From: Pandoraea sp. PE-S2T-3
GTDB taxonomy: Bacteria > Pseudomonadota > Gammaproteobacteria > Burkholderiales > Burkholderiaceae
Direction of reading: 5' to 3'
Assembly: GCF_002179965.1 (NCBI RefSeq)
Contig: NZ_NGUQ01000016.1
Location: forward strand, 45,355 to 109,354
Length of the DNA: 64,000 bases
How positions within the stretch are numbered: position 1 is the stretch's first letter; each line of letters starts with the position of its first letter. The notes below the pieces were generated by a model. The model made no database searches and was not told where the DNA came from. It worked only from the letters and a program-made list of their open reading frames with translations. The translations under genes and the position numbers were made by a program. Positions 1 to 8,444 of this stretch are shown piece by piece.

Positions 1-1
1 A

Positions 2-460
2 GTCAAGAAGCCCTCTCGGCGAACGAAGGCATCGTTCCGGCCGGTGATTCTTGGCGTGAACACGGCTAAAGACACGGTCCGAAATCGGCTTCACGTTGAA
101 GAGCCTGGGCCAGGGTTCATGCACTTCCCGAAGGACCGAGATATTGGCTACTTCGAGCAACTCACGTCGGAACGGTCCGTTGTTAAGGTCTCAGGTGGGC
201 AGAAGTATCGCGTGTGGGAGCTGCCGTCGGGGCGCGCGAATGAAGCTCTCGATTGCCGAGTGTATGCCTATGGCGCCCTCTGTGGCTTGACGCACCTCGG
301 CTTGAAACTGAACCGCCGAGCAGACTTGGTGGCGCAGCCGCTTGATCATGTGGCGTTGCCGCAGGTTTCGCTTCCGACCATCGAACGACCGACTCAGACG
401 ACGGTTGTTCCTGTTGAAACTGAACTTCCTCGTAGGAGGCTTACGGGGCGACTAGCGTAG
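2..460 (+). CDS. Phage terminase large subunit, GpA family (3' end only)
   Basis: This is the C-terminal part of the large terminase subunit, the ATPase/nuclease motor that cuts concatemeric phage DNA and feeds it into proheads. The frame is open from the window edge and stops at 460, giving 152 visible residues; the N-terminal ATPase domain lies outside the window and the GTG at 44 is an internal codon. The segments GYFEQLTSER and EALDCRVYAYGAL match the end of the lambda gpA family (pfam05876), where a conserved EALD..VYA helix follows the nuclease domain. The last 30 residues are proline- and arginine-rich and look like a linker tail. gpW, portal and protease genes follow, the lambda order A-W-B-C. 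Confidence 0.9.
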   Translation, partial: VKKPSRRTKASFRPVILGVNTAKDTVRNRLHVEEPGPGFMHFPKDRDIGYFEQLTSERSVVKVSGGQKYRVWELPSGRANEALDCRVYAYGALCGLTHLGLKLNRRADLVAQPLDHVALPQVSLPTIERPTQTTVVPVETELPRRRLTGRLA

Positions 461-467
461 GAATGAA

Positions 468-713
468 ATGGCTATCACCGATGGAATGAGCGCGACTGAC
501 ATGCAGTCGAGGCTGGCGGCCTTGCAGGCAGCCTACTTCGATCTGTCGTCAGGCTCAAAGATTGTGACGGCCACCTACAACCAGGGCGACGGAACAAAAT
601 CGGTCACGTATCAACAGGCCGATTTGACGGCAATGTACCGAAGCATCCTGATGCTCCAGAAGGCACTCGGGATCATCACCCACTATCCGCGCGCACGAAG
701 ACCTTACTTCTAA
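468..713 (+). CDS. Head-tail joining protein, gpW-like
   Basis: An 81-residue protein in the position of lambda gpW, between terminase and portal. gpW-type proteins bind the portal after packaging, stabilise the filled head and form part of the neck where the tail joins. The sequence shows the family layout: an N-terminal helix with LAALQAAYFDL, a short beta hairpin around SKIVTATYNQGDGTKSVTY, and a C-terminal helix ending in MLQKALG. At 81 residues it is slightly longer than lambda gpW (68). It starts 7 bases after the terminase stop, and its TAA overlaps the portal ATG (TAATG), so translation is probably coupled. The assignment rests on position and on this short pattern. Confidence 0.75.
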   Translation: MAITDGMSATDMQSRLAALQAAYFDLSSGSKIVTATYNQGDGTKSVTYQQADLTAMYRSILMLQKALGIITHYPRARRPYF

Positions 714-2392
714 TGTCATCACTTATCGTCGACACATCGGGCAGGCCCTTCGGGGATTTGCCAAGCGGCGGGCGCGCGCGGGCCGAGGGAGGGTGGGGTG
801 GACCTGGAATTACACAACCGCCGTACTCAAGTCTGTTTCCCTACGACGCGTCGAATGTCCAAACGCAGGAAATGGGGCAATGGTTTCCGCAGATCCGCTC
901 CCCGGATTCGGAGATCAACCAGCATCGAGATCGAATGGTCTCGCGTTCTCGGGATCTGGCTCGGAACGATGGTTGGGCCCACGGCGGCATCAGTCGCATC
1001 CTCGACAACACGGTCGGCGCGCACCTCCGCCTGTCGTCCGGCCCCGATTGGCGGCTTCTTCGACGCTTCAACAAGAGCTTCGATGCGCAGTGGGCCGACG
1101 AATTCGGAAAGGCGGTTGAGGCTTTGTGGCGCGGATACTCGGAGGATTTGGGCCACTACAACGACCTGACGCGACAGCTTACCGTCTCGCAACAGATGCG
1201 GCTCGGATTGCGGCATAAGCTGGTCGATGGCGAGGATCTCTTCGTCGCCTATTGGAAGCCCGAGCGCGTTGGCCGTGGCGGCGCTCAGTACGCAACGACG
1301 TTTCTGGTTGTCGATCCGGATCGCCTTTCGAACCCGAATCAAATGGTCGACACGAAGTACATGCGCGGCGGTGTGGAGATTGACGACGACGGAGTCCCGG
1401 TTGCCTACCACATCCGAAAGGCCCATCAGAACGATTGGTACAACGCAGCGGAGTCGATGGTTTGGGAGCGGGTCGAGCGCGAAGACGAAGATGGCTGGCG
1501 CCGTGTAATTCACGACTTCGAACGTGATCGTGCCGGACAGAACCGAGGCATCGGTGTGTTCACGCCGGTCTTGGCCCACATGAAGATGTTGGCGCGGTAT
1601 TACGGCGTCGAGCTTCAGGCAGCAACGGTCGCGACGATTTTCGGAACGTACGTGACCAGTCCGTATGACCCGGCAATGATCGAGGCGGCGATGGATTCCG
1701 ATCGCGGCGATCATGAGATGGGCTTCTATCAGGACCTCCGCGCCGACTGGGCTAAGGAACGCCCCGCAATGCTCAATGGCGTACGAGTGCCGACACTCGC
1801 GCCTGGCGAAGAAATCAAGCAGGTCGCAGCCGCGCATCCTCATGACGGGTTCGAGGATTTCGCGCACGAGATGCTGCGGTCCGTAGCGGCCGCACTTGGG
1901 GTCTCGGCTGAGCAAATCACTCAGGACTGGAGCAAGACCAACTATTCGAGCGCTCGCGCGGCGCTACTTGAGAGTTGGAAGACGCTGAGTCGGCGTAGTG
2001 CGGAGTTCAAGATCGGGACGGCTACACCATTGTTTGCTGCATGGCTTCGCGAGCCGATGGAGCGCGGCGATCTCGATGACGTTCTGCCGCGAAATGCACC
2101 GGACTTTATCGAGGCGGCCACGGCATATGCGCGATGCGATTGGCTTGGTGTGGCACGCGGTTGGGTTGACCCGGTCAAGGAGAAGCAGGGCGCAGTTCTC
2201 GGGATGGACGCCGGTCTATCGACTCTTAAGCGAGAGTGTGCGGAGCAGGGCTTGGACTGGGAGGAGGTGCTGGCACAACGGGCGCTGGAAATCTCGGCGA
2301 TGGAGCGACTCGGGATTCCACTTCCTAAGTGGACTGGAGCCTCACCTGCGGAGCAAGCGGCAACACCTGAAGAGGTACCCGAACCACAATGA
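713..2392 (+). CDS. Portal protein, lambda gpB family
   Basis: A 559-residue portal protein, the dodecameric ring at one head vertex through which DNA enters and leaves and on which head assembly begins. The N-terminal third carries family landmarks such as the WFPQIRSPDSEI segment and DGWAHGGISRILDNTVG, and the middle contains VDGEDLFVAYWKPE and VDPDRLSNP, all typical of lambda-type portals (pfam05136). A segment near residue 390 with AAALGVSAEQITQDWSKTNYSS is the usual core helix before the C-terminal crown. The length is close to lambda gpB (533). The start overlaps the gpW-like stop by one base, and the stop overlaps the protease start (ATGA), so gpW, portal and protease form one coupled unit. 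Confidence 0.93.
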   Translation: MSSLIVDTSGRPFGDLPSGGRARAEGGWGGPGITQPPYSSLFPYDASNVQTQEMGQWFPQIRSPDSEINQHRDRMVSRSRDLARNDGWAHGGISRILDNTVGAHLRLSSGPDWRLLRRFNKSFDAQWADEFGKAVEALWRGYSEDLGHYNDLTRQLTVSQQMRLGLRHKLVDGEDLFVAYWKPERVGRGGAQYATTFLVVDPDRLSNPNQMVDTKYMRGGVEIDDDGVPVAYHIRKAHQNDWYNAAESMVWERVEREDEDGWRRVIHDFERDRAGQNRGIGVFTPVLAHMKMLARYYGVELQAATVATIFGTYVTSPYDPAMIEAAMDSDRGDHEMGFYQDLRADWAKERPAMLNGVRVPTLAPGEEIKQVAAAHPHDGFEDFAHEMLRSVAAALGVSAEQITQDWSKTNYSSARAALLESWKTLSRRSAEFKIGTATPLFAAWLREPMERGDLDDVLPRNAPDFIEAATAYARCDWLGVARGWVDPVKEKQGAVLGMDAGLSTLKRECAEQGLDWEEVLAQRALEISAMERLGIPLPKWTGASPAEQAATPEEVPEPQ

Positions 2393-3267
2393 AAAGCTAC
2401 CCATTTGCAGCGGCACGGATTTTTGATGTTCCACTCGCTATTCATCCAGCGAAGGGGCAAGTGATCGCCAAGGCGCTTGCGAGCCGGTTCGGTATCTCGG
2501 ATGTCGAATTCGCCGGAGGCACTCCGGCTGTTGTCACGCCGATGGCCTACGACGAGTGGGACGATGGCCCAAGTGCATCCGGTTCGGATGCGCCGTACGA
2601 CCTCGCTCAAGGTGTGGCGATCATCGATGTGTCTGGCACGCTTGTGCAGAAGAGCAGCAACTTGCGGCCATATTCCGGAATGCTCGGATACAACGCTATT
2701 CGCCACAATTTCATCGAGGCCCTGAACGACAAGGATGTTCGGGCAATTGTGTTGTCGATCGATTCACCGGGTGGCGAAGTTGCTGGTTGCTTTGACCTGG
2801 CGGATCTGATTTACGAGTCGCGTAGCGTCAAGCCAACCCTCGCCATACTCAGTGAATCGGCGTTCAGTGCTGCATATGCTCTCGCAAGCGCGTGTGAGCA
2901 AATCACAGTCCCCCGCACTGGTGGCACAGGTTCAGTTGGCGTGATTTGCATGCACATCGACCAGTCGAAAGCGATTGATCGAGCGGGTCTGGCGGTGACC
3001 ATCATCAAGTATGGCGACCGTAAGGCGGATGGCAACCAATTCAACCCCCTGACGAAGGAGGCGCTGGAGCGCTTCCAGGCGGATGTCGACGAGATGGGAG
3101 AGCTGTTCGTCTCCACGGTCGCCCGTAATCGTAAGTTGTCTGTGGACGAAGTCCGGAAGACACAGGCAACAACGTTCCTCGGCGCCGCTGGCGTTGAGGT
3201 CGGCTTCGCCGACGCCGTGATGGCACCGGATGAGGCGTTCCGATCCCTGCTCGCTGAGCTGGGCTGA
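2389..3267 (+). CDS. S49-family head maturation protease, lambda gpC-like
   Basis: A 292-residue SppA/ClpP-fold serine protease that processes scaffold and portal during prohead maturation. DSPGG is at about residues 125-129, the likely nucleophile Ser160 is in ESAFSAAYALAS, and the general base Lys212 is in KYGDRKADGNQF, the Ser-Lys dyad arrangement of S49 peptidases (pfam01343). The GTGSVGVI stretch near residue 180 forms part of the family's oligomer surface. It starts on an ATGA overlap with the portal stop. Unlike lambda, where the scaffold Nu3 is nested inside the C gene, the scaffold here is a separate downstream gene, so this protein is shorter than gpC (439). Confidence 0.92.
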   Translation: MKSYPFAAARIFDVPLAIHPAKGQVIAKALASRFGISDVEFAGGTPAVVTPMAYDEWDDGPSASGSDAPYDLAQGVAIIDVSGTLVQKSSNLRPYSGMLGYNAIRHNFIEALNDKDVRAIVLSIDSPGGEVAGCFDLADLIYESRSVKPTLAILSESAFSAAYALASACEQITVPRTGGTGSVGVICMHIDQSKAIDRAGLAVTIIKYGDRKADGNQFNPLTKEALERFQADVDEMGELFVSTVARNRKLSVDEVRKTQATTFLGAAGVEVGFADAVMAPDEAFRSLLAELG

Positions 3268-3295
3268 CATTCCCAAACCCCATGAGGTTTCAAGT

Positions 3296-3958
3296 ATGAC
3301 TATTCGCTCCCTCGCGGCGCGCGGGCTTTCGTTTGCCCATCTCGCCGGCCTTGCATCGCGTTCCGCACGTGCGGAAGACGACAAACATGAAGACGACGAA
3401 ACGAAGAATGGACGTCGCGCGGATGACGAAAGTCCTGACGAGCAGGACCGTGAAAACGGTGATGGCACGAAAGGAAAGAAGGGCAAACGGGCTGAAGACC
3501 GCGAGGACGATCCGGATGCGGAAGACGACGAGATGGACGATTCCAGCAAGGGCAAGAAGGGGAAGCGCGCCGAAGATGACGACGAGCGTGAGCCGGACGC
3601 CGAAGACGAAGATGACACGGACCCCGACGCCGAAGATGACGACGGCGAAATGCGCGGAAAGAGCGCCGTTGCCCGAGCGCGCCGCCGCGAACAGGCGCGG
3701 TGTGCCGCCATCATGGGGTCGAAAGCAGCGGGCCGTAATGTCGAATTGGCGGCGAATCTCGCTTTCAAAACGCGCATGACACGTCAAGAAGCGTTGGCAG
3801 TGTTGCGCAGTTCGCCAGCCGCAAGTTCGGTGAATCAATCGCGCGCCGCGCGGAATCCGAATCTCGGGGCCGGAGGCGAAATGCAGCGCAGTTCCGCACA
3901 TGCCGCCAGTTCGGGGTGGGATCGAGCGTTTTCGAAGGTCACGGGCAAGCGCGCATAA
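3296..3958 (+). CDS. Probable capsid scaffold / assembly protein, very acidic
   Basis: A 220-residue protein between protease and decoration protein, the place where lambda-like phages encode the scaffold that shapes the prohead. The ATG at 3296 was chosen because a GAGG site lies 8-9 bases upstream and the longer frame overlaps the protease stop. Residues 28-120 are almost entirely Asp, Glu, Lys and Arg, with two copies of a GKKGKRAED...DAED unit; the C-terminal part is basic and helical (ARARRREQARCAAIMG, MTRQEALAVLRSS). A charged, disordered middle with a basic C-terminal capsid-binding helix is typical of scaffolds, so the role is inferred from position and composition. No enzyme motif is visible. 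Confidence 0.65.
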   Translation: MTIRSLAARGLSFAHLAGLASRSARAEDDKHEDDETKNGRRADDESPDEQDRENGDGTKGKKGKRAEDREDDPDAEDDEMDDSSKGKKGKRAEDDDEREPDAEDEDDTDPDAEDDDGEMRGKSAVARARRREQARCAAIMGSKAAGRNVELAANLAFKTRMTRQEALAVLRSSPAASSVNQSRAARNPNLGAGGEMQRSSAHAASSGWDRAFSKVTGKRA

Positions 3959-3988
3959 CCAGTTCATCTTCTCAAAGGATCTCTGATC

Positions 3989-4636
3989 ATGAGTTACGTT
4001 TCTCGCTCGCCTCTTGTCGAGGCATGGCATCCCGGTGGTTTCCTTGTGTCGCAACCTCGTGGTCACCGTCATATCGATCGCGGTACCTTCTCCGGTGCTG
4101 TCAAGGTGCTTCCGGGCACTGTCATGGGCAAACAGACCGTCGGCACCGTGGCCGCCGCAGCACCCCTCGGAACTAATGCAGGCAACGGTACTTTCGGAAC
4201 GATCACCGTAGGTGCGGCCACCGCCGGTGCCTATACGGTCGAATTCGACGATGCCACCCACTTTGTTGTCTCCGATCCGACAGGCAAAGAGGTCGGGCAC
4301 GGTACGGCAGGTGCAGCTTTCAACGCTGGTGGGCTCGGTTTTACCATCACGGCCGGCGGCACGGCGTTCGCGCCGGGTGACAGCTTCACTGTTACCGTGG
4401 CCGCGGGCGCAGGCAAGTGGGTTCCGTGCACGAAGACAGCGACGGACGGTTCACAGGTCGCGGCAGGCATTTCGTTCGGCTTGGTCGATGCGACGCTCAA
4501 CGACACGCCGGGGGCTTTGGTGGTGCGCGACTGCGAAGTGAACAGCTCAGAGTTGGTCTGGGATGCTTCGATGGACGCGCCCGCTCAAGCGGTGGCGCTC
4601 GCGCAGCTTCTCACGCTGAAGATCATCCCGCGCTAA
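3989..4636 (+). CDS. Head decoration protein D with an inserted beta domain
   Basis: A 215-residue protein related to lambda gpD (pfam02924), which trims the three-fold axes of the expanded capsid and stabilises it. The first 45 residues (VEAWHPGGFLVS, FSGAVKVLPGTVMGK) and the last 75 (GISFGLVDATLNDTPG, VNSSELVWDASM) are the two halves of the decoration fold. Between them, roughly residues 50-140, lies a Gly/Ala/Thr-rich segment (GTFGTITVG, AYTVEFDDATHFVVSDP, GGLGFTITAGG) with the look of an Ig- or jelly-roll-like beta domain. This insert accounts for the size, about twice lambda gpD (110). A terminator hairpin follows the stop. Confidence 0.85.
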   Translation: MSYVSRSPLVEAWHPGGFLVSQPRGHRHIDRGTFSGAVKVLPGTVMGKQTVGTVAAAAPLGTNAGNGTFGTITVGAATAGAYTVEFDDATHFVVSDPTGKEVGHGTAGAAFNAGGLGFTITAGGTAFAPGDSFTVTVAAGAGKWVPCTKTATDGSQVAAGISFGLVDATLNDTPGALVVRDCEVNSSELVWDASMDAPAQAVALAQLLTLKIIPR

Positions 4637-4662
4637 CCCCAAACCTCGACACGAACAGACAG

Positions 4663-4685
4663 GCCGCCTCCGGGCGGCTTTTTCA
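4663..4685 (+). terminator. Intra-operon terminator hairpin
   Basis: GCCGCC (4663-4668) pairs with GGCGGC (4673-4678) across a TCCG loop, followed by TTTTT. It lies between decoration and capsid genes that run in the same direction. It may set the transcript ratio of the two or be read through by an antiterminated polymerase. Confidence 0.8.
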
Positions 4686-4705
4686 TTTCCGAAGGAGCCG
4701 TTCAG

Positions 4706-5743
4706 ATGGCATCTCTTGATATTTTCAACCAGGACCCGTTTTCTACGGTCACGCTGACCGCCGCGGTCGACAAGTTTCCGCATCAGCCGCAGACGCTGGG
4801 CGAACTGAACATCTTCGACGACGACCCCATTCGTACGACGGCGCTCGTGGTCGAACAGCGCCAAGGCCAGTTGATCGTTGTGCCGCTGAGTGAGCGTGGC
4901 GAGGAAGGCAAGCAACGCACGACCGAACAGCGTCAGGCGCGCTACTTCGACGTGCCGCGTCTGCGTCACTCGGACACAATTTACGCGAACGAGCTGCAAA
5001 ACATTCGGGCTTTCGGCACCGAGTCAGAACTGATGCAGGTGCAGGATGAAGTGGCGCGTCGTCTCGCGGGCCCGACGGGTCTCCTGAAAAACATCGAGTA
5101 CACCTGGGAGTTCCAGCGACTTGCAGCCGTGCAAGGTCTCTTTACGGACTACGACGGCACGGTGCGCTACAACTGGTTCCAGGAGTTCGGCATCACGCAG
5201 GCGACCGAAGTGGGTTTCAATCTCTCGGCCGGAGCGCCGAACTCGCTGCGTCCGATCTGTAACCAGATTACCCGCTCGATGGCGCGTAAAGCGCAGGGCG
5301 CGTTCACGCCCTCGACGAGAATCTTCGCGTTGTGCGGCGACGCGTTCTACGACGCGTTCGTGAATCATCCGGATGTCATCCGGACGTTCGTGAACTGGAG
5401 CGACGCGACCGAGATCCGCAGCGGGAGTGCCGGCGGCGCTTTTAAAGCGTTCGAGTTTGGCGGCATCACTTGGCTGAACTATCGCGGCTCGGACGACAAC
5501 ACGAGCATCAAGATTCCCGACGACAAGGTCAAGTTCTTCCCGGTCGGCGCCCCCGGCATCTTTCGCCGCGCCTTGGCTCCTGGCGAGTCGTTCCAATGGG
5601 TCAACACACCCGGCAAGCCGGTGTATGTGGTGCCGATCATGGATCGTGACCGCAACGAGTGGTGGAAGATGGAGGTGTCGAGCTACCCGCTTCACATCTG
5701 CACGCGCCCGGAGGTGTTGTTCAGCGGACGTTCGGAGGCTTAA
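4706..5743 (+). CDS. Major capsid protein, lambda gpE family
   Basis: A 345-residue major head protein of the HK97 fold, lambda gpE family (pfam03864); 341 residues in lambda. The opening MASLDIFNQDPFSTVTLTAA with LGELNIFDDDPI, the loop HSDTIYANELQNIRAFG and the C-terminal PGKPVYVVPIMDRDRN are landmarks of this family. A clear site (GAAGGAG) sits 10 bases before the ATG. As the most abundant virion protein it has its own intergenic space behind a terminator hairpin. It ends immediately before the GTG of the gpFII-like gene. Assignment is by sequence pattern, length and position, and all agree. Confidence 0.95.
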   Translation: MASLDIFNQDPFSTVTLTAAVDKFPHQPQTLGELNIFDDDPIRTTALVVEQRQGQLIVVPLSERGEEGKQRTTEQRQARYFDVPRLRHSDTIYANELQNIRAFGTESELMQVQDEVARRLAGPTGLLKNIEYTWEFQRLAAVQGLFTDYDGTVRYNWFQEFGITQATEVGFNLSAGAPNSLRPICNQITRSMARKAQGAFTPSTRIFALCGDAFYDAFVNHPDVIRTFVNWSDATEIRSGSAGGAFKAFEFGGITWLNYRGSDDNTSIKIPDDKVKFFPVGAPGIFRRALAPGESFQWVNTPGKPVYVVPIMDRDRNEWWKMEVSSYPLHICTRPEVLFSGRSEA

Positions 5744-6076
5744 GTGCCCATCAATTGGGACGCCGAGGTTCTCGGCCCATTGTTAGGCGTGTTCGGCGAG
5801 CCCGTGCAGTACCGGCCGCGCGTCGGAAATCCGCTGACGATCAACGGGGTGTTTGATGACGCGTACCAGAAGGAAATGCTCTTCAGCGACGCATCAAGCG
5901 AGATCACGACAGTGCAGGCTGTTCTCGGTGTCCAGTTGTCGCAGTTTGGTGTGCCTCCCGCCCAGAACGATCAGCTGACGGTCGTTCGCACGGGCGGCGT
6001 TTACGTCGTGAAAGATGTCCGAGTCGACAGTCGCGGTGGCGCGAAACTGATTCTGAGCAGGATGGGAGCGTCATGA
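5744..6076 (+). CDS. Head-tail attachment protein, gpFII-like
   Basis: A 110-residue protein directly after the capsid gene, in the position of lambda gpFII (117 residues), which adds to the gpW-portal neck and creates the tail-binding surface. The sequence has the family's features: a start INWDAEVLGPLLGVFGEPVQYRP, a central VFDDAYQ, and a C-terminal beta-rich part with DQLTVVRTGGVYVVKDVR. The start is a GTG that abuts the capsid stop with no gap, implying coupled translation; no other plausible start exists in the frame. The stop overlaps the next ATG by four bases (ATGA). Placed in pfam05354 by pattern only. Confidence 0.72.
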   Translation: MPINWDAEVLGPLLGVFGEPVQYRPRVGNPLTINGVFDDAYQKEMLFSDASSEITTVQAVLGVQLSQFGVPPAQNDQLTVVRTGGVYVVKDVRVDSRGGAKLILSRMGAS

Positions 6077-6636
6077 CTACCTCGGCGGACATTCGCGCCA
6101 AGTTCGTCGAGGCCCTAAAAGGCTCGACAGACGCCGGCGACCTTGTATTTTCCCCTTTCGATTGGCCGACGATGGGGGGGGCATATCCCTGCGTCTTAGT
6201 GCGCGCCCCGAAAGAGCGGAAGGAATCCCATGGGCCGTTTCAGCCTGGATACGACGTTTATGCGACCTTGCAGGTAATTGCTCGGACCGTGTCGCCAGCG
6301 TTGATTGGTGATGAGGGATCGGTAGTCGCTTTGGCCGCCGCTGAGCGGCTGAAAGCTCAGATTGAGGTGGCGCTGATCAACAATCCGCTCATCTGGAATA
6401 GTGCAGACGGTGGCGCACTCATTGAGCAATTTGTTTCGATCGATTCGGAGATATCGTCGTCGTCCGAGGGCGAGATGCCGACGGCCGAGTTGGTTATGCA
6501 TATCGAGGTCAAGTTTTATCAGGGCCCGGAAGACTTTTTCCCGATCCCGACTGTGCCGATCAACGAAGTGCAGATCGCCGTGGCCGTCGCTGATGGCACG
6601 CCTCAGCCAGGAATCATCATCAACCCGCAACAGTAA
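6073..6636 (+). CDS. Probable tail completion / terminator protein
   Basis: A 187-residue protein between gpFII and the DUF2635 gene. In phages with Mu-like tails this slot holds the tail terminator or completion protein that caps the tube and allows head joining. What is visible: an N-terminal helical part (ADIRAKFVEALKG), a beta-rich core (YDVYATLQVIARTV), an AAAERLKAQIEVAL helix, and MHIEVKFYQGPEDFFPI near the end, with a proline-rich tail of about 35 residues. These resemble gpU/gpZ-type minor tail proteins in size and layout, but no decisive motif was seen and the function is inferred from order. It overlaps the previous gene by four bases. Confidence 0.5.
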   Translation: MTTSADIRAKFVEALKGSTDAGDLVFSPFDWPTMGGAYPCVLVRAPKERKESHGPFQPGYDVYATLQVIARTVSPALIGDEGSVVALAAAERLKAQIEVALINNPLIWNSADGGALIEQFVSIDSEISSSSEGEMPTAELVMHIEVKFYQGPEDFFPIPTVPINEVQIAVAVADGTPQPGIIINPQQ

Positions 6637-6645
6637 GGAGCGGAA

Positions 6646-6834
6646 ATGTTCATCAAGCCCGCACCCGGCATCATGCTTCGCGATCCTGAAACACGACAGT
6701 TCGTCCCCGAAACCGGGCAGGAGGTTGGAGATTTCGACCTCTACTGGATACGCCGCATCAATGATGGCGACGCTATCAAGGTTTCCGGCCCTCAGCCCGA
6801 GACGCCACCGGCCAAGGCCGTGAAAAGCGCCTGA
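6646..6834 (+). CDS. Small phage protein, DUF2635 type
   Basis: A 62-residue protein of the DUF2635 group (pfam10948), small proteins found just before the sheath gene in phages with Mu-type contractile tails (Mu gp38 position). The family pattern is clear: MFIKPAPGIMLRDPETRQFVP, then a short acidic stretch and YWIRRINDGDAIKV. The function is unknown; the position suggests a tail assembly role. An AAGGAG site lies 6 bases before the ATG. The last 20 residues are proline- and lysine-rich and look unstructured. A terminator hairpin follows before the sheath gene. Confidence 0.8.
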   Translation: MFIKPAPGIMLRDPETRQFVPETGQEVGDFDLYWIRRINDGDAIKVSGPQPETPPAKAVKSA

Positions 6835-6857
6835 CCACATCAACGATTTGAACAACT

Positions 6858-6880
6858 ACCCCGCTTCGGCGGGGTTTTTG
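6858..6880 (+). terminator. Intra-operon terminator hairpin
   Basis: ACCCCGC (6858-6864), a TTCG tetraloop, GCGGGGT (6869-6875) and a T run. It separates the DUF2635 gene from the sheath gene on the same strand, the second such hairpin in the late operon. Confidence 0.85.
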
Positions 6881-6896
6881 TTTTGGAGAGCGCCAA

Positions 6897-8390
6897 GTGA
6901 CAGTTCCCTTTAAAACCATTCCGCAGAATCTGCGGGTTCCTCTGTTTCATGCCGAGCTCGATAACAGCAAAGCAAACAGCGGTGCGTCGACGCAACGTGC
7001 GTTGATCATCGGGCAGATTACATCTGCCGGGACAGGGACGCCGGGCGTTCCGCAGATTTCCCAAGGTGCTACCGAGGCCAAGTCGGTTGGTGGCGCGGGT
7101 TCGATGCTCGCGCTCATGACGGCGGCATATCGTCAGGCGGACCCTTTCGGCGAGGTTTGGTATTTACCTCTGGCCGATGACGCGACCGGCGTAGCGGCCA
7201 CTGGCACCATTGCGGTGACCTCACCTCCGACGGCAACCGGCGTCGTGTACCTCTATATCGCCGGCATCAATGGTGTGCCGCCGGTGACCGCGACGGTTAC
7301 GGCGATGCAGACCAGTGCCCAGGTCGCCACCGCCATTGCGGCCGCGATCAATGCCCAGACGGATCTGCCGGTGGCTGCGAGTGTTTCGACCTCGACGGTG
7401 ACCGTGACAGCCAAGAACAAGGGGCTGGCAGGCAACGATATTGATATTCGCCTCAATTACCGTGGTGCCGCGAGCGGTGAGTCTTTGCCGCCGAGTTTGG
7501 CGATCACGATTACTCCCATGACTGGGGGCGCAGTCAATCCTGCTCTCACCACTGCGTTCGCGAATCTGCTCGATCAGGAGTTCGATTTCATCGCGTTCCC
7601 GTACACGGATGCGAACTCGCTGGACGCCATGAAGGCATTCCTGAGTTCGACCACCGGTCGCTGGAGTTGGAGCAAGCAGATCTACGGGCACGCTTTCGCC
7701 GGCTACCGCGGAACTCTTGGCGCACTTACGACGTTCGGCAACAGCCGAAACGATGAGCACGTGTCCATCATGGGGTTCAACGATTCACCGACTCCGGCAT
7801 GGATTCTGGCGGCTGATCTCGCGGGCACGGTTGCGACCTCCGTTCGTGCTGACGCTGCTCGACCTGTGCAGACGTTGGCGCTGTCGAGCTTCCTGGCGCC
7901 GCCCTTGGCTTCGCGCTTTGCTCTGAGCGATCGGAACACGTTGCTGTGGGACGGGATCTCTACGTTCACAGTCGCCAGCGACGGTACTGTCGCCATCGAA
8001 AACCTGATCACGACCTACCAACTGAATAGCTTCGGTCAACCGGACGACAGCTATCTTGAAGTGGAAACACTGTTCACGCTGGCATATGTCCTGCGGTCAC
8101 TTCGGTCTGTCGTTACCAGCACGTATTCGCGCATGAAGCTGGCCGCAGACGGTACTCGGTTCGCCCCGGGCTCGTCCATTGTGACTCCCGCGATCATCAA
8201 GGCTGGCCTGATCGCGCAATACCAGCAACTCGAATACGACGGCTACGTACAGCAAAGCGATGTATTCGCCCAAGGGCTCATCGTGCAGCAGAACAGTACC
8301 AATCCGAACCGGGTCGATGTGATTTACCCGGCCGTATTGATCGCGCAACTGCGCGTTTTCGCACTGCTCATGCAGTTCCGCTTGAGCTAA
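6897..8390 (+). CDS. Tail sheath protein, Mu gpL-like
   Basis: A 497-residue contractile sheath subunit; the sheath shortens around the rigid tube to drive it through the host envelope. The N-terminus VPFKTIPQNLRVPLFHAELDN, the RALIIGQI segment, the EFDFIAFPYTDANSLDAMK region and the C-terminal DVIYPAVLIAQLRVFALLMQFRLS are landmarks of the Mu gpL family; the length matches Mu gpL (495). The start is a GTG 8-10 bases after GGAGAG, and no ATG lies nearby. The middle (about residues 90-200) contains the variable surface domain, rich in Thr and Ala. The tube protein follows, as in all myophage tail operons. Confidence 0.95.
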   Translation: MTVPFKTIPQNLRVPLFHAELDNSKANSGASTQRALIIGQITSAGTGTPGVPQISQGATEAKSVGGAGSMLALMTAAYRQADPFGEVWYLPLADDATGVAATGTIAVTSPPTATGVVYLYIAGINGVPPVTATVTAMQTSAQVATAIAAAINAQTDLPVAASVSTSTVTVTAKNKGLAGNDIDIRLNYRGAASGESLPPSLAITITPMTGGAVNPALTTAFANLLDQEFDFIAFPYTDANSLDAMKAFLSSTTGRWSWSKQIYGHAFAGYRGTLGALTTFGNSRNDEHVSIMGFNDSPTPAWILAADLAGTVATSVRADAARPVQTLALSSFLAPPLASRFALSDRNTLLWDGISTFTVASDGTVAIENLITTYQLNSFGQPDDSYLEVETLFTLAYVLRSLRSVVTSTYSRMKLAADGTRFAPGSSIVTPAIIKAGLIAQYQQLEYDGYVQQSDVFAQGLIVQQNSTNPNRVDVIYPAVLIAQLRVFALLMQFRLS

Positions 8391-8444
8391 CCCTAGTGAA
8401 GCCCAGCGCTTACGCGGCGCATTTCTTATTTTTGGAGATTCCTC

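Noticed and set aside
827..1915. A 362-codon minus-strand frame inside the portal gene
   Set aside because: It is the shadow of the portal frame in GC-rich DNA; the sense frame has family motifs throughout.
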